Assembly: GCA_041879295.1 (NCBI GenBank)
Contig: CP047153.1
Span: 1-64,000, forward strand
Length of the DNA stretch: 64,000 bases
From: Pseudomonas putida
Lineage (GTDB): Bacteria > Pseudomonadota > Gammaproteobacteria > Pseudomonadales > Pseudomonadaceae
Direction: 5' to 3'
This document shows positions 1 to 9,491 of the stretch, piece after piece. The position numbers and the translations under genes were made by a program. How positions within the stretch are numbered: the stretch's first letter is position 1; each line of letters begins with the position of its first letter. Below the pieces are notes generated by a model. The model did not search any database and was not told where the DNA came from. It saw only the letters and a program-made list of their open reading frames with translations.

Positions 1-993
1 ATGCTGCCCCAGGACGCAAAGCGGAAGCCTGACTCCTATTCGTATCCAAACGGGATGCTCAACTCTGGCTACATCGCCGGCGTCCTGCGGTTGAATGATC
101 CGGTCAAGGGGATCTGCTACATCCAGCAGACCCGGGCGGAAAACCACATGCTTCCCATCCACTACGATCCCAAGAAGTCGCCGATCCCCAAGGACATCAA
201 GGAGTGGGACCTCATCATGGCGTTCGTTCACACCGATGGCGCCATCGAGGGTGATAACCGTATTGCACGGGTGAAGAGCATCCGATTCGAAGCTCCAAAC
301 CTGATGCACCTTGGAGGGCGCTTTCGAGACGACTTCATGCGGAAATGGGATGTAGCCGTGCACGCAGCGGCAAAGGACTCCGGTACTCCGGATTCTGTGG
401 CACAGCTGGAGAGTCTACCCAGCGCTGGCACAGAAGACCGTCTCAACTCGTTCGATTGGAAGGCAATGGATCTCAACAAGAACGCCTCGAACCAGATCCG
501 TATCGCAGGCTTCATTCAAGCCAAGTCGCTGGAACGCAACCGCAAACATCCCGTAGACGGTACTCCAATCAACGACCGCCTGGTCGTGCTGATTCGGCAG
601 TCGAAGGACACCGATGCCTGCATCCCTGTTCGTTGGTACGGCCGTAATCTGCAGCCGCTGTCTGAGAAACTCGCCCGCGGCATGCCTATCATCGTCAACG
701 GCGAATTCCGTATGGACGTAAAGGCAATCTCCCTGCCGGATGGTGAAACAGGGATCGCCGAAGTGTCCAAAATTCCGTTCATTCAGGCCAAGGACATGCC
801 AGGCCCTGTGCTCCCGGACTCTGGCCACATCAAGATCGTGCCAAGCTGGGCGGCTGAGCTCTTCAAGGGCCACGGTACCCAGGCGCCGCAGCCGAAACAA
901 GGAGATGCAGAGCGCAGCGCCATGTTCGCCTCGGCCTTTGGTTCCGACTCGGCAAGCACGCCTGCAACTCCAGGTGAGCAACAAGACGCATAG
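1..993 (+). CDS. SSB-like OB-fold protein
   Basis: A 330-residue protein whose central part (about residues 160-250) has the alternating-strand pattern of a single-stranded-DNA-binding OB fold, with NQIRIAGFIQAK, RLVVLIRQ, CIPVRWYG and GMPIIVNGEF as successive strands. The C-terminal 50 residues are Gln/Ala/Ser-rich and look disordered, as SSB tails do. It lies directly before topB and traI, so a role in handling single-stranded DNA during transfer or replication is likely. The ATG is the first base of the window, so the true start could lie further upstream. The OB-fold call is pattern recognition only. Confidence 0.6.
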   Translation: MLPQDAKRKPDSYSYPNGMLNSGYIAGVLRLNDPVKGICYIQQTRAENHMLPIHYDPKKSPIPKDIKEWDLIMAFVHTDGAIEGDNRIARVKSIRFEAPNLMHLGGRFRDDFMRKWDVAVHAAAKDSGTPDSVAQLESLPSAGTEDRLNSFDWKAMDLNKNASNQIRIAGFIQAKSLERNRKHPVDGTPINDRLVVLIRQSKDTDACIPVRWYGRNLQPLSEKLARGMPIIVNGEFRMDVKAISLPDGETGIAEVSKIPFIQAKDMPGPVLPDSGHIKIVPSWAAELFKGHGTQAPQPKQGDAERSAMFASAFGSDSASTPATPGEQQDA

Positions 994-1019
994 CAGCGGC
1001 CGCCTCACCTCGTTCTGTG

Positions 1020-1058
1020 AAGCCATCGAGATCCAGCACTGGAGTCGATGGCTTTTTT
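1020..1058 (+). terminator. Rho-independent terminator after the SSB-like gene
   Basis: The inverted repeat AGCCATCGA / TCGATGGCT, separated by about 15 bases, is followed directly by a run of T. It separates the SSB-like gene from topB, so topB probably has its own promoter. Confidence 0.8.
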
Positions 1059-1134
1059 GTTTCTCACCCAGCAGCCGTCTGGCTAGGCCGGCAGCTTGGA
1101 AGAAATGTAATTCTGCACTGGAAGGCTAGTCCGC

Positions 1135-3669
1135 ATGGGCAAGACACTGATCATCACTGAAAAAGCAACCGTAGCGGTCTCAATCGCGCAAGCGGTCGGA
1201 GGATTCAGCAAGGTGGAATCATGGCTGGAGAGCGAGAACGCTATTCTTGCCCCCGCTGCCGGCCACCTGGTTGAAATCCATTCAGAGGAAATGGCCAAGG
1301 GAGGGCGGGACATCGGCAATCTGCCTGTGATCCCAGATCAATTCGACCTGAGGGTCATTGAGCCAAAGGCCAAGTTCTATAACGTGCTGCAACGCCTAAT
1401 GCGTCGGCCTGACGTCACCGCTGTTGCGAACGCGTGCGATGCCGGCCGCGAGGGCGAGCTCATATTCAGGCTCATCTACAAAATGGCTGGATGCACAAAG
1501 CCAATGCTTCGGATGTGGATGAGATCCATGGTCGATGACGCTATCCGGCAGGCGTACAAGAACATGCAGCCAGGCGCAGATTTCGACAACCTCGCCATGG
1601 CAGCAGAGATCAGAAGCGAAGGCGACTTTATCGTCGGCATCAACGCGAGCCGGGGTATCTCACGCCTCTATGAGCGAGAGACTGCTAAAGCCGAGATATT
1701 CCCGCTTGGCCGCGTGCAGACCCCAACGCTGTCCTTGGTTTGTGCTTTGGAGCTGGCAATTTTGACCTTCCGGCCCATGCCCTATTGGGAGGTTCACGGG
1801 AGCTTTGGGGTTGCTGCTGGTAAATACACCGGCAAGTGGTTGGCACCACAGACGACTGAGCAGAAGGGTGGCTCCCAGCACCGGATCATGGATCGAGCAA
1901 AAGCCGATGCTTTGATCAGCAAGTGCTCTGGAGTCGCACCGAGCAGTGTGGTGGATGAAGTCAAGCCGGCCCAGACGGGCCCTGGCAAGCTGTACGACCT
2001 CACCTCGCTGCAGCGAGAGGCGAACCGCAAGCTTGGGTTTTCTGCAGCATACACACTGGAGATTGCCCAGAAACTTTACCTGGAGCTCAGCCTCACTACT
2101 TACCCGCGGACTGACTCTGCCTACCTTCCCGATGACGCAATCAACGACACGAAGAAGGTCATGGGAATGTTTGCTGGAACCCCCTATGCAGATCACGCGC
2201 AGCGCGTGCTCGATGAAGGCTGGGTACGACCCAACAAGAAGATTTTTGACTCGACGAAGGTGTCGGACCACTTCGCTATCATTCCAACCGGAAAGCGAGC
2301 TGGGGACCTGGAGCCGGACGTTCAAAAAATCTATGACATGATCGTCAAGCGCTTCATTGCCGTGTTCCATCCAGCAGCTGAGTATTCGGTGACTGTCCGG
2401 CTTACGACGGTGGCTGACGAGCTCTTCAGGTCGACAGGTCGTGTGCTTGTGTCCCCAGGTTGGATGGTGGTTTACGGAGCCGGGATCGTCGAGGACGTAA
2501 CCGATCAAAATGGTGACTCCGACGACAAGAAAGAGCTCGCACGGTACGTCAAAGGAGAGTCAGTCACTCCGCTGGGCATGGAGCTGAAGATGCTCAAAAC
2601 CAAGCCTCCAGAACGGTACACCGAGGACACGTTGCTGGGCGCGATGGAGACGGCAGGGCGCCTGGTAGAGGATGAGGACCTTCGTGAGGCGATGAAGGAG
2701 CGGGGGCTGGGTACACCGGTCACGCGCTCTGCAATGATCGAATCGCTCCAATCCACCAAGGACGGCGCAGGCCGAAAAAAAGAGCCCTATCTCATCCAGC
2801 AGAAGAAGTACTTTGCTCCCAGCGCAAAGGGGATGACTGTCTACCGTTTCCTGGTCGACAACGGCATCGATGCCCTTACGTCGCCAGTTCTCACCGGGGA
2901 ATGGGAGCACAAGCTCCGTCAGATGGAAAAGGGGGCGTACAAGCGTGACGCTTTCAAATCCGAGCTTGCAGAGTTGACCACGGAAATCCTCGACTCCATC
3001 AAGAAAAAATACGCAGGTGTCCAGGTCAAGAAGCTTGGCGCTCTCTGCCCCACCTGCGGCGGCGCAGTTGAGATCCAGGCCCGAACGTTCATGTGCGAGC
3101 GGCAGTGCGGATTTTCCATATGGCGGGAGATTGCCAGTCGCATGCTGAAAGTATCGGAAGCAGAAACCTTGCTCCGGGACAAGGTAGTGCTTGGGCTCAA
3201 GGGCTTTGTCAATCCGAAGAAATCCACCAAGTTCGAGGCCGGGCTGAAGCTGCTCGACACAGGCAAGGTCGAGTTTTACTTCGACCCGACGGCGAATACC
3301 CGGGACTCCAAAGGTAATGTCGTTTCCTGCCCGAAATGCCAAGGCGGCATGCGCAAAATCAAAGTCCCCAAAGGGCACTTCTGGGCCTGCGTTGATCGAG
3401 AGCAGTGCAATCACACCATGAACGATCGCGACGGCGACCCAGTGGAGCGGCCGAAGTCATTTCCATGTGACCTCTGCGGCAAACCCATGTACCTGCGGAA
3501 CGCTGAAAAGTCTCCTTTCTGGGGTTGCAGTGGCTTTGTGAAGGGGGGCGGTGGGTGCTCCAACACATTAAAGGACAATAACGGGGCCCCGGTTCCGAAG
3601 GAACAACCAGCCAGTTCAGACGGGGCGCCGTCACCTACGGTCCAAACAGACAGCGGAGCTTTCCTGTGA
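1135..3669 (+). CDS. topB: DNA topoisomerase III
   Basis: An 844-residue type IA topoisomerase that cuts and passes single strands and can decatenate replicating or transferring DNA. The N-terminal TOPRIM domain contains the acidic motif ACDAGREGELIF near residue 100. The active-site tyrosine is in TTYPRTDS at about residue 323, close to the position in E. coli TopB. The C-terminus carries three zinc-ribbon modules (CPTCGG, CPKCQGG and CDLCGK, each followed by a second Cys pair), which TopB of the E. coli chromosome has in reduced form. The start ATG follows a GGAAGG ribosome site. The stop overlaps the GTG start of traI by four bases (GTGA), so the two are translationally coupled. Confidence 0.95.
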   Translation: MGKTLIITEKATVAVSIAQAVGGFSKVESWLESENAILAPAAGHLVEIHSEEMAKGGRDIGNLPVIPDQFDLRVIEPKAKFYNVLQRLMRRPDVTAVANACDAGREGELIFRLIYKMAGCTKPMLRMWMRSMVDDAIRQAYKNMQPGADFDNLAMAAEIRSEGDFIVGINASRGISRLYERETAKAEIFPLGRVQTPTLSLVCALELAILTFRPMPYWEVHGSFGVAAGKYTGKWLAPQTTEQKGGSQHRIMDRAKADALISKCSGVAPSSVVDEVKPAQTGPGKLYDLTSLQREANRKLGFSAAYTLEIAQKLYLELSLTTYPRTDSAYLPDDAINDTKKVMGMFAGTPYADHAQRVLDEGWVRPNKKIFDSTKVSDHFAIIPTGKRAGDLEPDVQKIYDMIVKRFIAVFHPAAEYSVTVRLTTVADELFRSTGRVLVSPGWMVVYGAGIVEDVTDQNGDSDDKKELARYVKGESVTPLGMELKMLKTKPPERYTEDTLLGAMETAGRLVEDEDLREAMKERGLGTPVTRSAMIESLQSTKDGAGRKKEPYLIQQKKYFAPSAKGMTVYRFLVDNGIDALTSPVLTGEWEHKLRQMEKGAYKRDAFKSELAELTTEILDSIKKKYAGVQVKKLGALCPTCGGAVEIQARTFMCERQCGFSIWREIASRMLKVSEAETLLRDKVVLGLKGFVNPKKSTKFEAGLKLLDTGKVEFYFDPTANTRDSKGNVVSCPKCQGGMRKIKVPKGHFWACVDREQCNHTMNDRDGDPVERPKSFPCDLCGKPMYLRNAEKSPFWGCSGFVKGGGGCSNTLKDNNGAPVPKEQPASSDGAPSPTVQTDSGAFL

Positions 3670-6206
3670 ACGCCAACAACAAGGTCATTCGCGCAACGGC
3701 CATCGTGTTCGGTTTCTGGTGGCTTCTGCTTACGGCCCGAGCCTTTGGCGGTTCTCCCATGGAGTTTTTAGAGAACTGGCCTCTGGTGGGCTATAACGTC
3801 TCACACTGGATCCTGGGCGTTGTTTCCGGTCTGATCATCGGTGTCTGGTTTATCTGGTTCACCAGGTTGTCAGCACTGAACAAGCTATACGCCGGCAAGA
3901 AAGGAAACATCCTCAACGGCGCCCGATCGACGCTCGGCAAGGTTCCCATGCCCACCTCAGCGCTACCTCGCATCGAGGTAGCGTCAAAGCGTCTCCCCAT
4001 CGGCAGTGAAAAAGTGCTGGCTTGGGTTGCTGCCAATGAGAAGAAGTGGCCGGCACATGTAGCGTTTTTCTGGGCTATTTGGGACACCTATTCCGCACAT
4101 GCGCACTTCCCTGCATCGCATCGCAAGGGGGGGCACGGAAATCGTCGGCTTTGGGAGCATTGTCTGGCCGTGGCAGATACCGCACTGGAGGATGCTGGCG
4201 CATACGTATTCGACGGGGTTTATGTAAAGGCCAGGGGCAAGCCCAAATTCAAAATCATTGACCTGAAAAACAAGGAATATCGGTTTGACGCCACTGATCC
4301 GCTGATCCCCATTCTGGGCCTGGCGCATGACATCGGTAAGCTGGAAGCCTATGAGCTCCTACCCGACGGCAGTGTTAAGACCCAGGAGGAGGTTGGAGCG
4401 CTCACACCGCAGGATGACAACCGGATCCAGCACGATGCCCTGGGTGCGAGAATTCTTGCACGCTTCCCGGAATACTGGGCCTTACCTGCACGCGATCGAC
4501 AAGCAGTGAACCTGGTCATCGCCCACTACCACCACCCAAGCGATTTCCCGGTTGACCGCAATGGCCTCAGCCTGGACGACCGCATGACGGCGCTCATGGA
4601 GTTCCTGATCCTGGTTGACAAAAAGACCGGCATGGCCGAGTCGAGCATCACCGAGACGCTGAGTGATCACGAGATCTCAGAAGACGAGTCCAATGCCATT
4701 TATCACAGCTTCGTCGAGATCATGACGGAGTACGGCAGAGTTAACGGCACCGGTGACCAGGCCAAAGATTCCACGCTGAAGATTGCTCAGAAACACGATG
4801 GACTGATCGTCATCCGGGAAAAGGACCTTCGATCTCTCATCTTGGCCAAAATGGGCTGGTCGTTGGAGGAGGGTGATGGTCGGTACCGAATGACCCTCAA
4901 TCTTATGACGACGCTCCAAGAGAAGGGGCTGCTGTACTCGCGACATAATCACGCCGACATGAGCCGATTTTTGCCGATGTACTCGGTATCGTTGCGCAAC
5001 GCACAAACGGGTGCTCACCTCACGACCTGGGAACCTTGCATTATTGTCGTGCCAGTTGCCACCACCCCCGAGCTTGCGGGCCTCAGTGGATTACCCAACA
5101 TGGGTACTAAGCTGGATATCGAGCGCCCATTGTTCACGCACAATCTGGGAATCACTGAAGCAGATGCGCTTCGGGAGATCGTTGCCCGTGGTTTCAGTGC
5201 TGAAATCGCCGCGAAGATGAACATCGCCGGCAAGCAAGAAGTGAAGCCACAACCAGCACCAGCACCAGCACCAGCACCAGCACCAGCACCAGCACCAGCA
5301 CCAGCACCAGCACCAGCACCAGCACCAGCACCACAAGTTCGGGCTGATGAAGGATTTAGTCAACCCATAGCTGATACCGCGAGTGTTCCTCAACCTAATG
5401 CTCCAACAGTCGACTCAACCGAGCACGCAACATCTGCGCTCGCCGGCGCTGCAAGCGGTGATTCCGAGCAAAGTGACGTTCCAGGGACGCAATCCGGTAT
5501 CTCCGCTGAAGCGCTAGCGGCGCAGGATGATGACCCGCTCATGAGTGGTGGTGCAGATGACGACTTGCTAGATGAGGACCTGCAGAGCTTGTCGATTAGC
5601 TCGTTCGGTCCCGGGCAGGAGGTGGAACTGGAGGAAGATTTTCTCGCCATAGAACCTGGGCACTCAGGGAGCGATGACGTCGATGATGTGGATGATGTGT
5701 TCGGCGCATTCGCGCCCAGTGAATCCTCGATCGTGGACACAGCCGAGCAAAGCGTGAATTCAACTGCAGGAGAAGAAGGGCCGGGCGCTTCGCTCATACA
5801 CAATGATGGTGATCTAGGCGTACCGGCGCCGGCACCTGTGGCGGTAGCCATACCTGATCCTGATGCAACCCCAACGAAAAGGATAAGCCCTGCTGCCGAA
5901 TCCGCAGCGCTCAGGGCTCTTGAAGAGGCAGGCGCCAACTTCACTGCATTCGTTGCACCAAGGAAGAAAAAGCCAGGCCCTGCTGAGCAGCTAGAGGGTA
6001 TCCGCGCAGCAGTAAAAGCGGAAGAAATACCGATTTGTGGGACAAGAGATGGGTTTGATTACGTGTTGGAGTCAGACCTGATGGTCTACGACCCAAAACT
6101 GAAATTGAGCACGCTGATTCGGGCGGGGAAGTTGCCTACCGTCGAGCCTAAGCCAGGCGTGGTAATGGTGGGCATTCCGATGGCGCCGATGCAGCTGGAC
6201 CTTTGA
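3666..6206 (+). CDS. traI: MobH-type relaxase (TraI, TraI_2/HD domain)
   Basis: An 846-residue protein with two N-terminal membrane segments (about residues 8-28 and 43-65) followed by the HD-superfamily fold of MobH relaxases. Candidate metal ligands include the His residues of KGGHGNRRLWEH (about 157-165), the HD pair in LAHDIGKLEAY (about 221) and AHYHHPSDFP (about 287-290). MobH relaxases nick oriT and pilot the strand in large plasmids and SXT-type elements. A linker of Pro-Ala repeats (about residues 530-555) and an acidic, low-complexity stretch precede a small C-terminal domain. Start is GTG, overlapping the topB stop. Helicase activity cannot be judged from this sequence. Confidence 0.9.
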   Translation: MNANNKVIRATAIVFGFWWLLLTARAFGGSPMEFLENWPLVGYNVSHWILGVVSGLIIGVWFIWFTRLSALNKLYAGKKGNILNGARSTLGKVPMPTSALPRIEVASKRLPIGSEKVLAWVAANEKKWPAHVAFFWAIWDTYSAHAHFPASHRKGGHGNRRLWEHCLAVADTALEDAGAYVFDGVYVKARGKPKFKIIDLKNKEYRFDATDPLIPILGLAHDIGKLEAYELLPDGSVKTQEEVGALTPQDDNRIQHDALGARILARFPEYWALPARDRQAVNLVIAHYHHPSDFPVDRNGLSLDDRMTALMEFLILVDKKTGMAESSITETLSDHEISEDESNAIYHSFVEIMTEYGRVNGTGDQAKDSTLKIAQKHDGLIVIREKDLRSLILAKMGWSLEEGDGRYRMTLNLMTTLQEKGLLYSRHNHADMSRFLPMYSVSLRNAQTGAHLTTWEPCIIVVPVATTPELAGLSGLPNMGTKLDIERPLFTHNLGITEADALREIVARGFSAEIAAKMNIAGKQEVKPQPAPAPAPAPAPAPAPAPAPAPAPAPAPQVRADEGFSQPIADTASVPQPNAPTVDSTEHATSALAGAASGDSEQSDVPGTQSGISAEALAAQDDDPLMSGGADDDLLDEDLQSLSISSFGPGQEVELEEDFLAIEPGHSGSDDVDDVDDVFGAFAPSESSIVDTAEQSVNSTAGEEGPGASLIHNDGDLGVPAPAPVAVAIPDPDATPTKRISPAAESAALRALEEAGANFTAFVAPRKKKPGPAEQLEGIRAAVKAEEIPICGTRDGFDYVLESDLMVYDPKLKLSTLIRAGKLPTVEPKPGVVMVGIPMAPMQLDL
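5253..5332 (+). repeat. Hexanucleotide microsatellite in traI
   Basis: About thirteen near-perfect tandem copies of the hexamer CCAGCA encode the (Pro-Ala)n linker of the relaxase. Because the unit is six bases, slippage would change linker length without breaking the frame. Confidence 0.95.
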
Positions 6207-6220
6207 CGAGCTGCCGGCTC

Positions 6221-6269
6221 TGATCATGACTCCCTGGCTGACATCAAGAAAGCCAGGGAGCCATGATCA
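6221..6269. terminator. Bidirectional terminator between traI and a convergent gene
   Basis: A long inverted repeat pairs TGATCATG and CTCCCTGGCT with AGCCAGGGAG and CATGATCA. It lies between two convergent genes and reaches into the last codons of the leftward one. There is no long T run. Confidence 0.65.
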
Positions 6270-6722
6270 GTCGTAGGTCTGAGCGTACTGCTTTTCGGTC
6301 AAACGGCTCAGCAGTTTGAAATAATTTGCTCGCGTCGACTGATCAAATACGTCGGTTTGAACTGAGAGCATGTCCAACGCAGCTGCATCCTCTCCTTTGC
6401 CCGAAGTGAAAGGAAGTGGAGCTGTGGCATAAAACACATTGCCGTTACTAGCCTGGGCCGCATCCAAGACGGCTTTAACTTCCAGGTAGCGCGGGTAACG
6501 AGTAGCAGTAAGGAAATCCCCATCATAAACGTCGAGCTCGCCTGATTGGTCCTCGACCAACACAGCCATCAATGGCCAGTTGTTTTCGGAGCCATCCTTG
6601 CGCGAACCGCCCGTATCTGGGCTAGCAAAAAAGATGACCTTACGAAAGGTGTTGGTGGCAAACACCTGCAGAAGCGCTGCCTCGTTAGATGCACTGTCCG
6701 TGCATGTCTTGCGGTTAGCCAT
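6267..6722 (-). CDS. Hypothetical protein
   Basis: A 151-residue soluble protein with no signal peptide or membrane segment and no family I recognise. It starts MANRKTCTDSASNEAALLQVF and has alternating hydrophobic strands in the middle (KVIFFASP, MAVLVEDQ, LDVYDG), suggesting an alpha/beta fold. It faces traI convergently and shares direction with kfrA 110 bases upstream, though the gap contains AT-rich promoter-like sequence of its own (TTGACA at about 6801). Confidence 0.7.
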   Translation of the reverse strand: MANRKTCTDSASNEAALLQVFATNTFRKVIFFASPDTGGSRKDGSENNWPLMAVLVEDQSGELDVYDGDFLTATRYPRYLEVKAVLDAAQASNGNVFYATAPLPFTSGKGEDAAALDMLSVQTDVFDQSTRANYFKLLSRLTEKQYAQTYD

Positions 6723-6832
6723 AAAAAGTCCTCATCTAAAGTAGCACCACGCGGTGCGTTATTAAACTACCACCCTTCATCCGAAAACCACAAGAAATAC
6801 TTGACAAATTGACAAAATGTCAATTCAGCAAA

Positions 6833-7858
6833 CTATTCATCCGTGCCAGAAGCTGCTGCTTTACCACCTCTAAAGCCTTCCAGCAGAGCGGCCTGCAGGG
6901 TTCTGTTCAGTTCACGCAGCTCCTTGTTCTGTGCTTCTAGGGCGCTCAGGTTCTGTTGGGTAACCTCCAGACGACCGCGGGTCTCAGCGGCATCGTCAGT
7001 GGCCTTCGAGCGCTGAATCCGCAGCTGGTCGATGAGCGTCAAAGCTTGCTGCAGCTCCTTGCCGACCTTCTCTGTTTTGCCTCTCTCTTCATCCCGAACC
7101 CTGGCGGTCTCCATCATCAGGTGGTTTTCGGTTCTCTCAAGGTGCTCCTCCGCGGCAATCCGCGCAGTCTCGGCCTTCGCACGTGCAGACTCAGTCGCAT
7201 CGTTTGCTGATTGGAGCTGCTGCTGAAGGCGCTCAAGCTCTCCGCGATGCATGTCCTGGGCACGCTCAACTACGCCACTGTGCACATCCTGCAGGCGCTT
7301 GATTTCCTCACCATGAGCCTGACTTGCGGCAGTGAGTCTCTTGTTGAGATCTGCGACCTCAGCTTGAAGTTGCCGAATATAAGCACTCGACTGATCCAGC
7401 TGATCGGTCAACCGCTCCTTGTCCGCGATGAGGCCAGCGAGCTCTCTGCTCTGGGATTCAAGGCTAGCAGTAGCTGCCCGCTCATTGTCCTGCGCCGCCT
7501 TGGCGGCATCAACGGCAGCCGCTGTCGCCGTCTCAAGCGCTTTGCGCTCAACCGCATGAGTCTCCTCGGCCGCCTTTAGAGCGACATCCCAGATCTCATC
7601 AAGCTTTTCGCACACTGCGTTTGGAACACCAGGTCTTCGCAGCCTGGCGCTCAGAATAGGGCCGGTCTCACTCCAGAACCTTTTGATTTCCTCGTTCACC
7701 AGATTGGGCGAGGCTTTGAGGTCATGGTGAATGTATATGCACTCGCGAATTTCCGCCTGGCGAACCTCGCGACCCGCATCAAGCAGCTCTCTCGCGTAAA
7801 GGTGGACAAGATCTCTGGTGCTCAGCCTTTTGTCAGATGGGAGTCCGGTGTTGGCCAT
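6833..7858 (-). CDS. kfrA: KfrA-like DNA-binding coiled-coil protein
   Basis: 341 residues with the KfrA architecture: an N-terminal helix-turn-helix domain (about residues 12-75, with GREVRQAEIRECIYIHHDL) followed by one long alpha-helical coiled coil (about 95-325) rich in Ala, Glu, Gln and Arg. KfrA of IncP-1 plasmids is an autorepressor that also supports stable partition, forming filaments on DNA. The upstream region holds TACGT-rich direct and inverted elements (7995-8025) that could be its operator. The family call is firm; the specific role here is inferred. Confidence 0.8.
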   Translation of the reverse strand: MANTGLPSDKRLSTRDLVHLYARELLDAGREVRQAEIRECIYIHHDLKASPNLVNEEIKRFWSETGPILSARLRRPGVPNAVCEKLDEIWDVALKAAEETHAVERKALETATAAAVDAAKAAQDNERAATASLESQSRELAGLIADKERLTDQLDQSSAYIRQLQAEVADLNKRLTAASQAHGEEIKRLQDVHSGVVERAQDMHRGELERLQQQLQSANDATESARAKAETARIAAEEHLERTENHLMMETARVRDEERGKTEKVGKELQQALTLIDQLRIQRSKATDDAAETRGRLEVTQQNLSALEAQNKELRELNRTLQAALLEGFRGGKAAASGTDE

Positions 7859-8289
7859 GAGGCGTATCCTTGGAGATAGGGTCGGGAGACTAGGAGCCGG
7901 CGACCTCGGCGAGGGGCCAGTACGTGCCTTGGCCGCTCCTCACAGGGAGGGGGCTGGCCTTAGAGGGGAGCATACACTCACGTCTCTAAAACAACAAATT
8001 CGTATTGGATATCATACGTAACGTATCCGAAAAATGAAAAACTCGTGAATATCTCCGATTATCACGAGTTTTTTCAAGCAAGAAAAAACGCCCCTCAAAA
8101 AGCCTATCGCTATCAGTAGCTGGCTTTTCAGAGAGGCGTTTTGGATTTCTCGTTAACCCCCTATGAACAAGGGGTTCTGAAAAATTTGCTTGCGCTGGAG
8201 ATCAAGTATCAACGTCAGCCATAAATGCGAAGCCACGGCCAAAAATGCGAAAGCAAGGTGACACTGGATCTGCGGGGCACCATAGCTGA
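7859..8289. other. Intergenic region with two hairpins upstream of kfrA
   Basis: No convincing gene. It contains TACGTAACGTA-like palindromic sequence (about 8012-8022) in the presumed kfrA promoter, then two terminator-like hairpins in tandem. One pairs AAAACTCGTGA with TCACGAGTTTT (8037-8071) and is followed by a T run; the other pairs AAAACGCC and AAAAAGCC with GGCTTTT and GGCGTTTT (8085-8142). Confidence 0.6.
8036..8076 (+). terminator. Terminator-like hairpin with no obvious upstream gene
   Basis: The stem AAAACTCGTGA / TCACGAGTTTT with a 13-base loop is flanked by A and T runs, so it could act in either direction. The next rightward gene to its left ends far upstream (traI), so what it terminates is unclear. 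Confidence 0.6.
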
Positions 8290-8896
8290 ATCGAACCATG
8301 GACACTTTTCAAACCCTAGCACAGAGCGGCCGCAACCCGATCATTGCCCGACCAGCTGCAGAAAGCCTGCTGTATTGGCAAAGCCTCACCGATGCTCCTG
8401 GGTCAAACGCCCGGGCAAAACCGTCTTGTCGAGCAGTCTGTGCGCCGGCGGTGGTCCAGACGGCTGAGGCATGGCTGCCAACGGCAGGAAGTAATTCGTG
8501 AACTTGGAGGATGAACGCTACGGTCCAGGAATCAGTTCCGGAATCGTCCTCAGTATTACTTCCGAGGACAGAGCCCCACGGTACCTTGCTCATAAGCCGC
8601 GGCGACCACTGGGATGTACGGACCCCGAATGACGCTCCTACGTCGATTCTGATCAATTCGCAGGGGCTAACATCGCCAGATTTCACACAGGAGCACGTAA
8701 AAAATCCTTCTTCTGGGCTCACCTCAGGATTCACCGGGCGCAGTCAACCTGGCTCATCCAGCTACTTGATTTCATCGTGGATGCCCCTAAAATCAAGGCT
8801 TTCACAACAAAAGACTTGCGCTGTGGATCAAGCCAAAAATGCAAAGATTTCTCGTGGGCTGCTGCTCTTGCGCCCTGGGAAGCTGTCCCGAGATGA
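8290..8896 (+). pseudogene. Decayed hypothetical gene with several frameshifts
   Basis: Coding-like sequence continues across this stretch only if the frame is changed at least three times. Segments include LVEQSVRRRWSRRLRHGC, then ERYGPGISSGIVLSITSED, then GDHWDVRTPNDAPTSILI, then STWLIQLLDFIVDAPKIKA, ending ALAPWEAVPR with a stop at 8894-8896. None of the pieces alone is a good gene. I do not recognise the family. Either the gene has decayed or the assembly has indels here. Confidence 0.45.
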
Positions 8897-9491
8897 CTTC
8901 AAGCAACTGATCCTACATAAGGGTTGGCGCATGGCTGATGTGGCATGCCGTTGGTCAATTCGTCCAGAGCACATGAGCCGCATCGCTGCTGACGAGGACA
9001 GGGACTTCAAATGGGACGACCTGGCCCGGGCTCTACCAACGCTGAGCCCAAACGAACAGGCTGCGGTGAAAGCAGCTCGCATGGTGCTGGCGCCACCAAC
9101 AAAACGGCAGCGCAAGATCACTCAGGTACAAGAGACACCGATCGAGGCGCCAGTAGCGGTCGCAAGCTCTGCAGCTGCTGACAAGCCCTTTACTTGGAAT
9201 CATGATGACGACGAAGATGACGAAGAGTTCGCAGGGGTCGCCATAGACGGCTACCGGTGGAGGCGGTACCTAAGCCGCGGTGCCGAGCTGGTCGTCGACA
9301 GCGAGATCGACAACTTTGCGGCGTTCGGGTCCATTCTGGTGGTAGTTGCAACACGGGAAGGTGTCGATTCGGCTGGAGGTGTACAGGAAGAGTACCAGTG
9401 CGAAGCACCATCAGGCTCGCAGCGATGGTTCGAGCCCGATGAGATTGACGACTGGCTTGTCTACAACGGCAAAACGCGAGACTTACGATGA
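8823..9491 (+). CDS. Putative DNA-binding protein
   Basis: About 222 residues with an N-terminal HTH-like helix set (LSRDDFKQLILHKGWRMADVACRW … PEHMSRIAADEDR) that resembles the small regulators placed before recombinases on Pseudomonas plasmids. A Pro/Ala-rich linker and an acidic run (DDDEDDEEF) precede a beta-rich C-terminal domain. The frame stays open up to 8511, but that upstream part lies in the wrong frame of a decayed gene. GTG at 8823 is therefore a tentative start, and no clear ribosome site was seen. The stop overlaps the start of the recombinase gene by four bases (ATGA). Confidence 0.6.
   Translation: MDQAKNAKISRGLLLLRPGKLSRDDFKQLILHKGWRMADVACRWSIRPEHMSRIAADEDRDFKWDDLARALPTLSPNEQAAVKAARMVLAPPTKRQRKITQVQETPIEAPVAVASSAAADKPFTWNHDDDEDDEEFAGVAIDGYRWRRYLSRGAELVVDSEIDNFAAFGSILVVVATREGVDSAGGVQEEYQCEAPSGSQRWFEPDEIDDWLVYNGKTRDLR

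Noticed and set aside
1660..2508. 282-codon open frame on the minus strand
   Set aside because: It lies wholly inside topB in the opposite direction; topB has clear motifs and this frame has none.
2560..3414. 284-codon open frame on the minus strand
   Set aside because: Also a shadow of topB.
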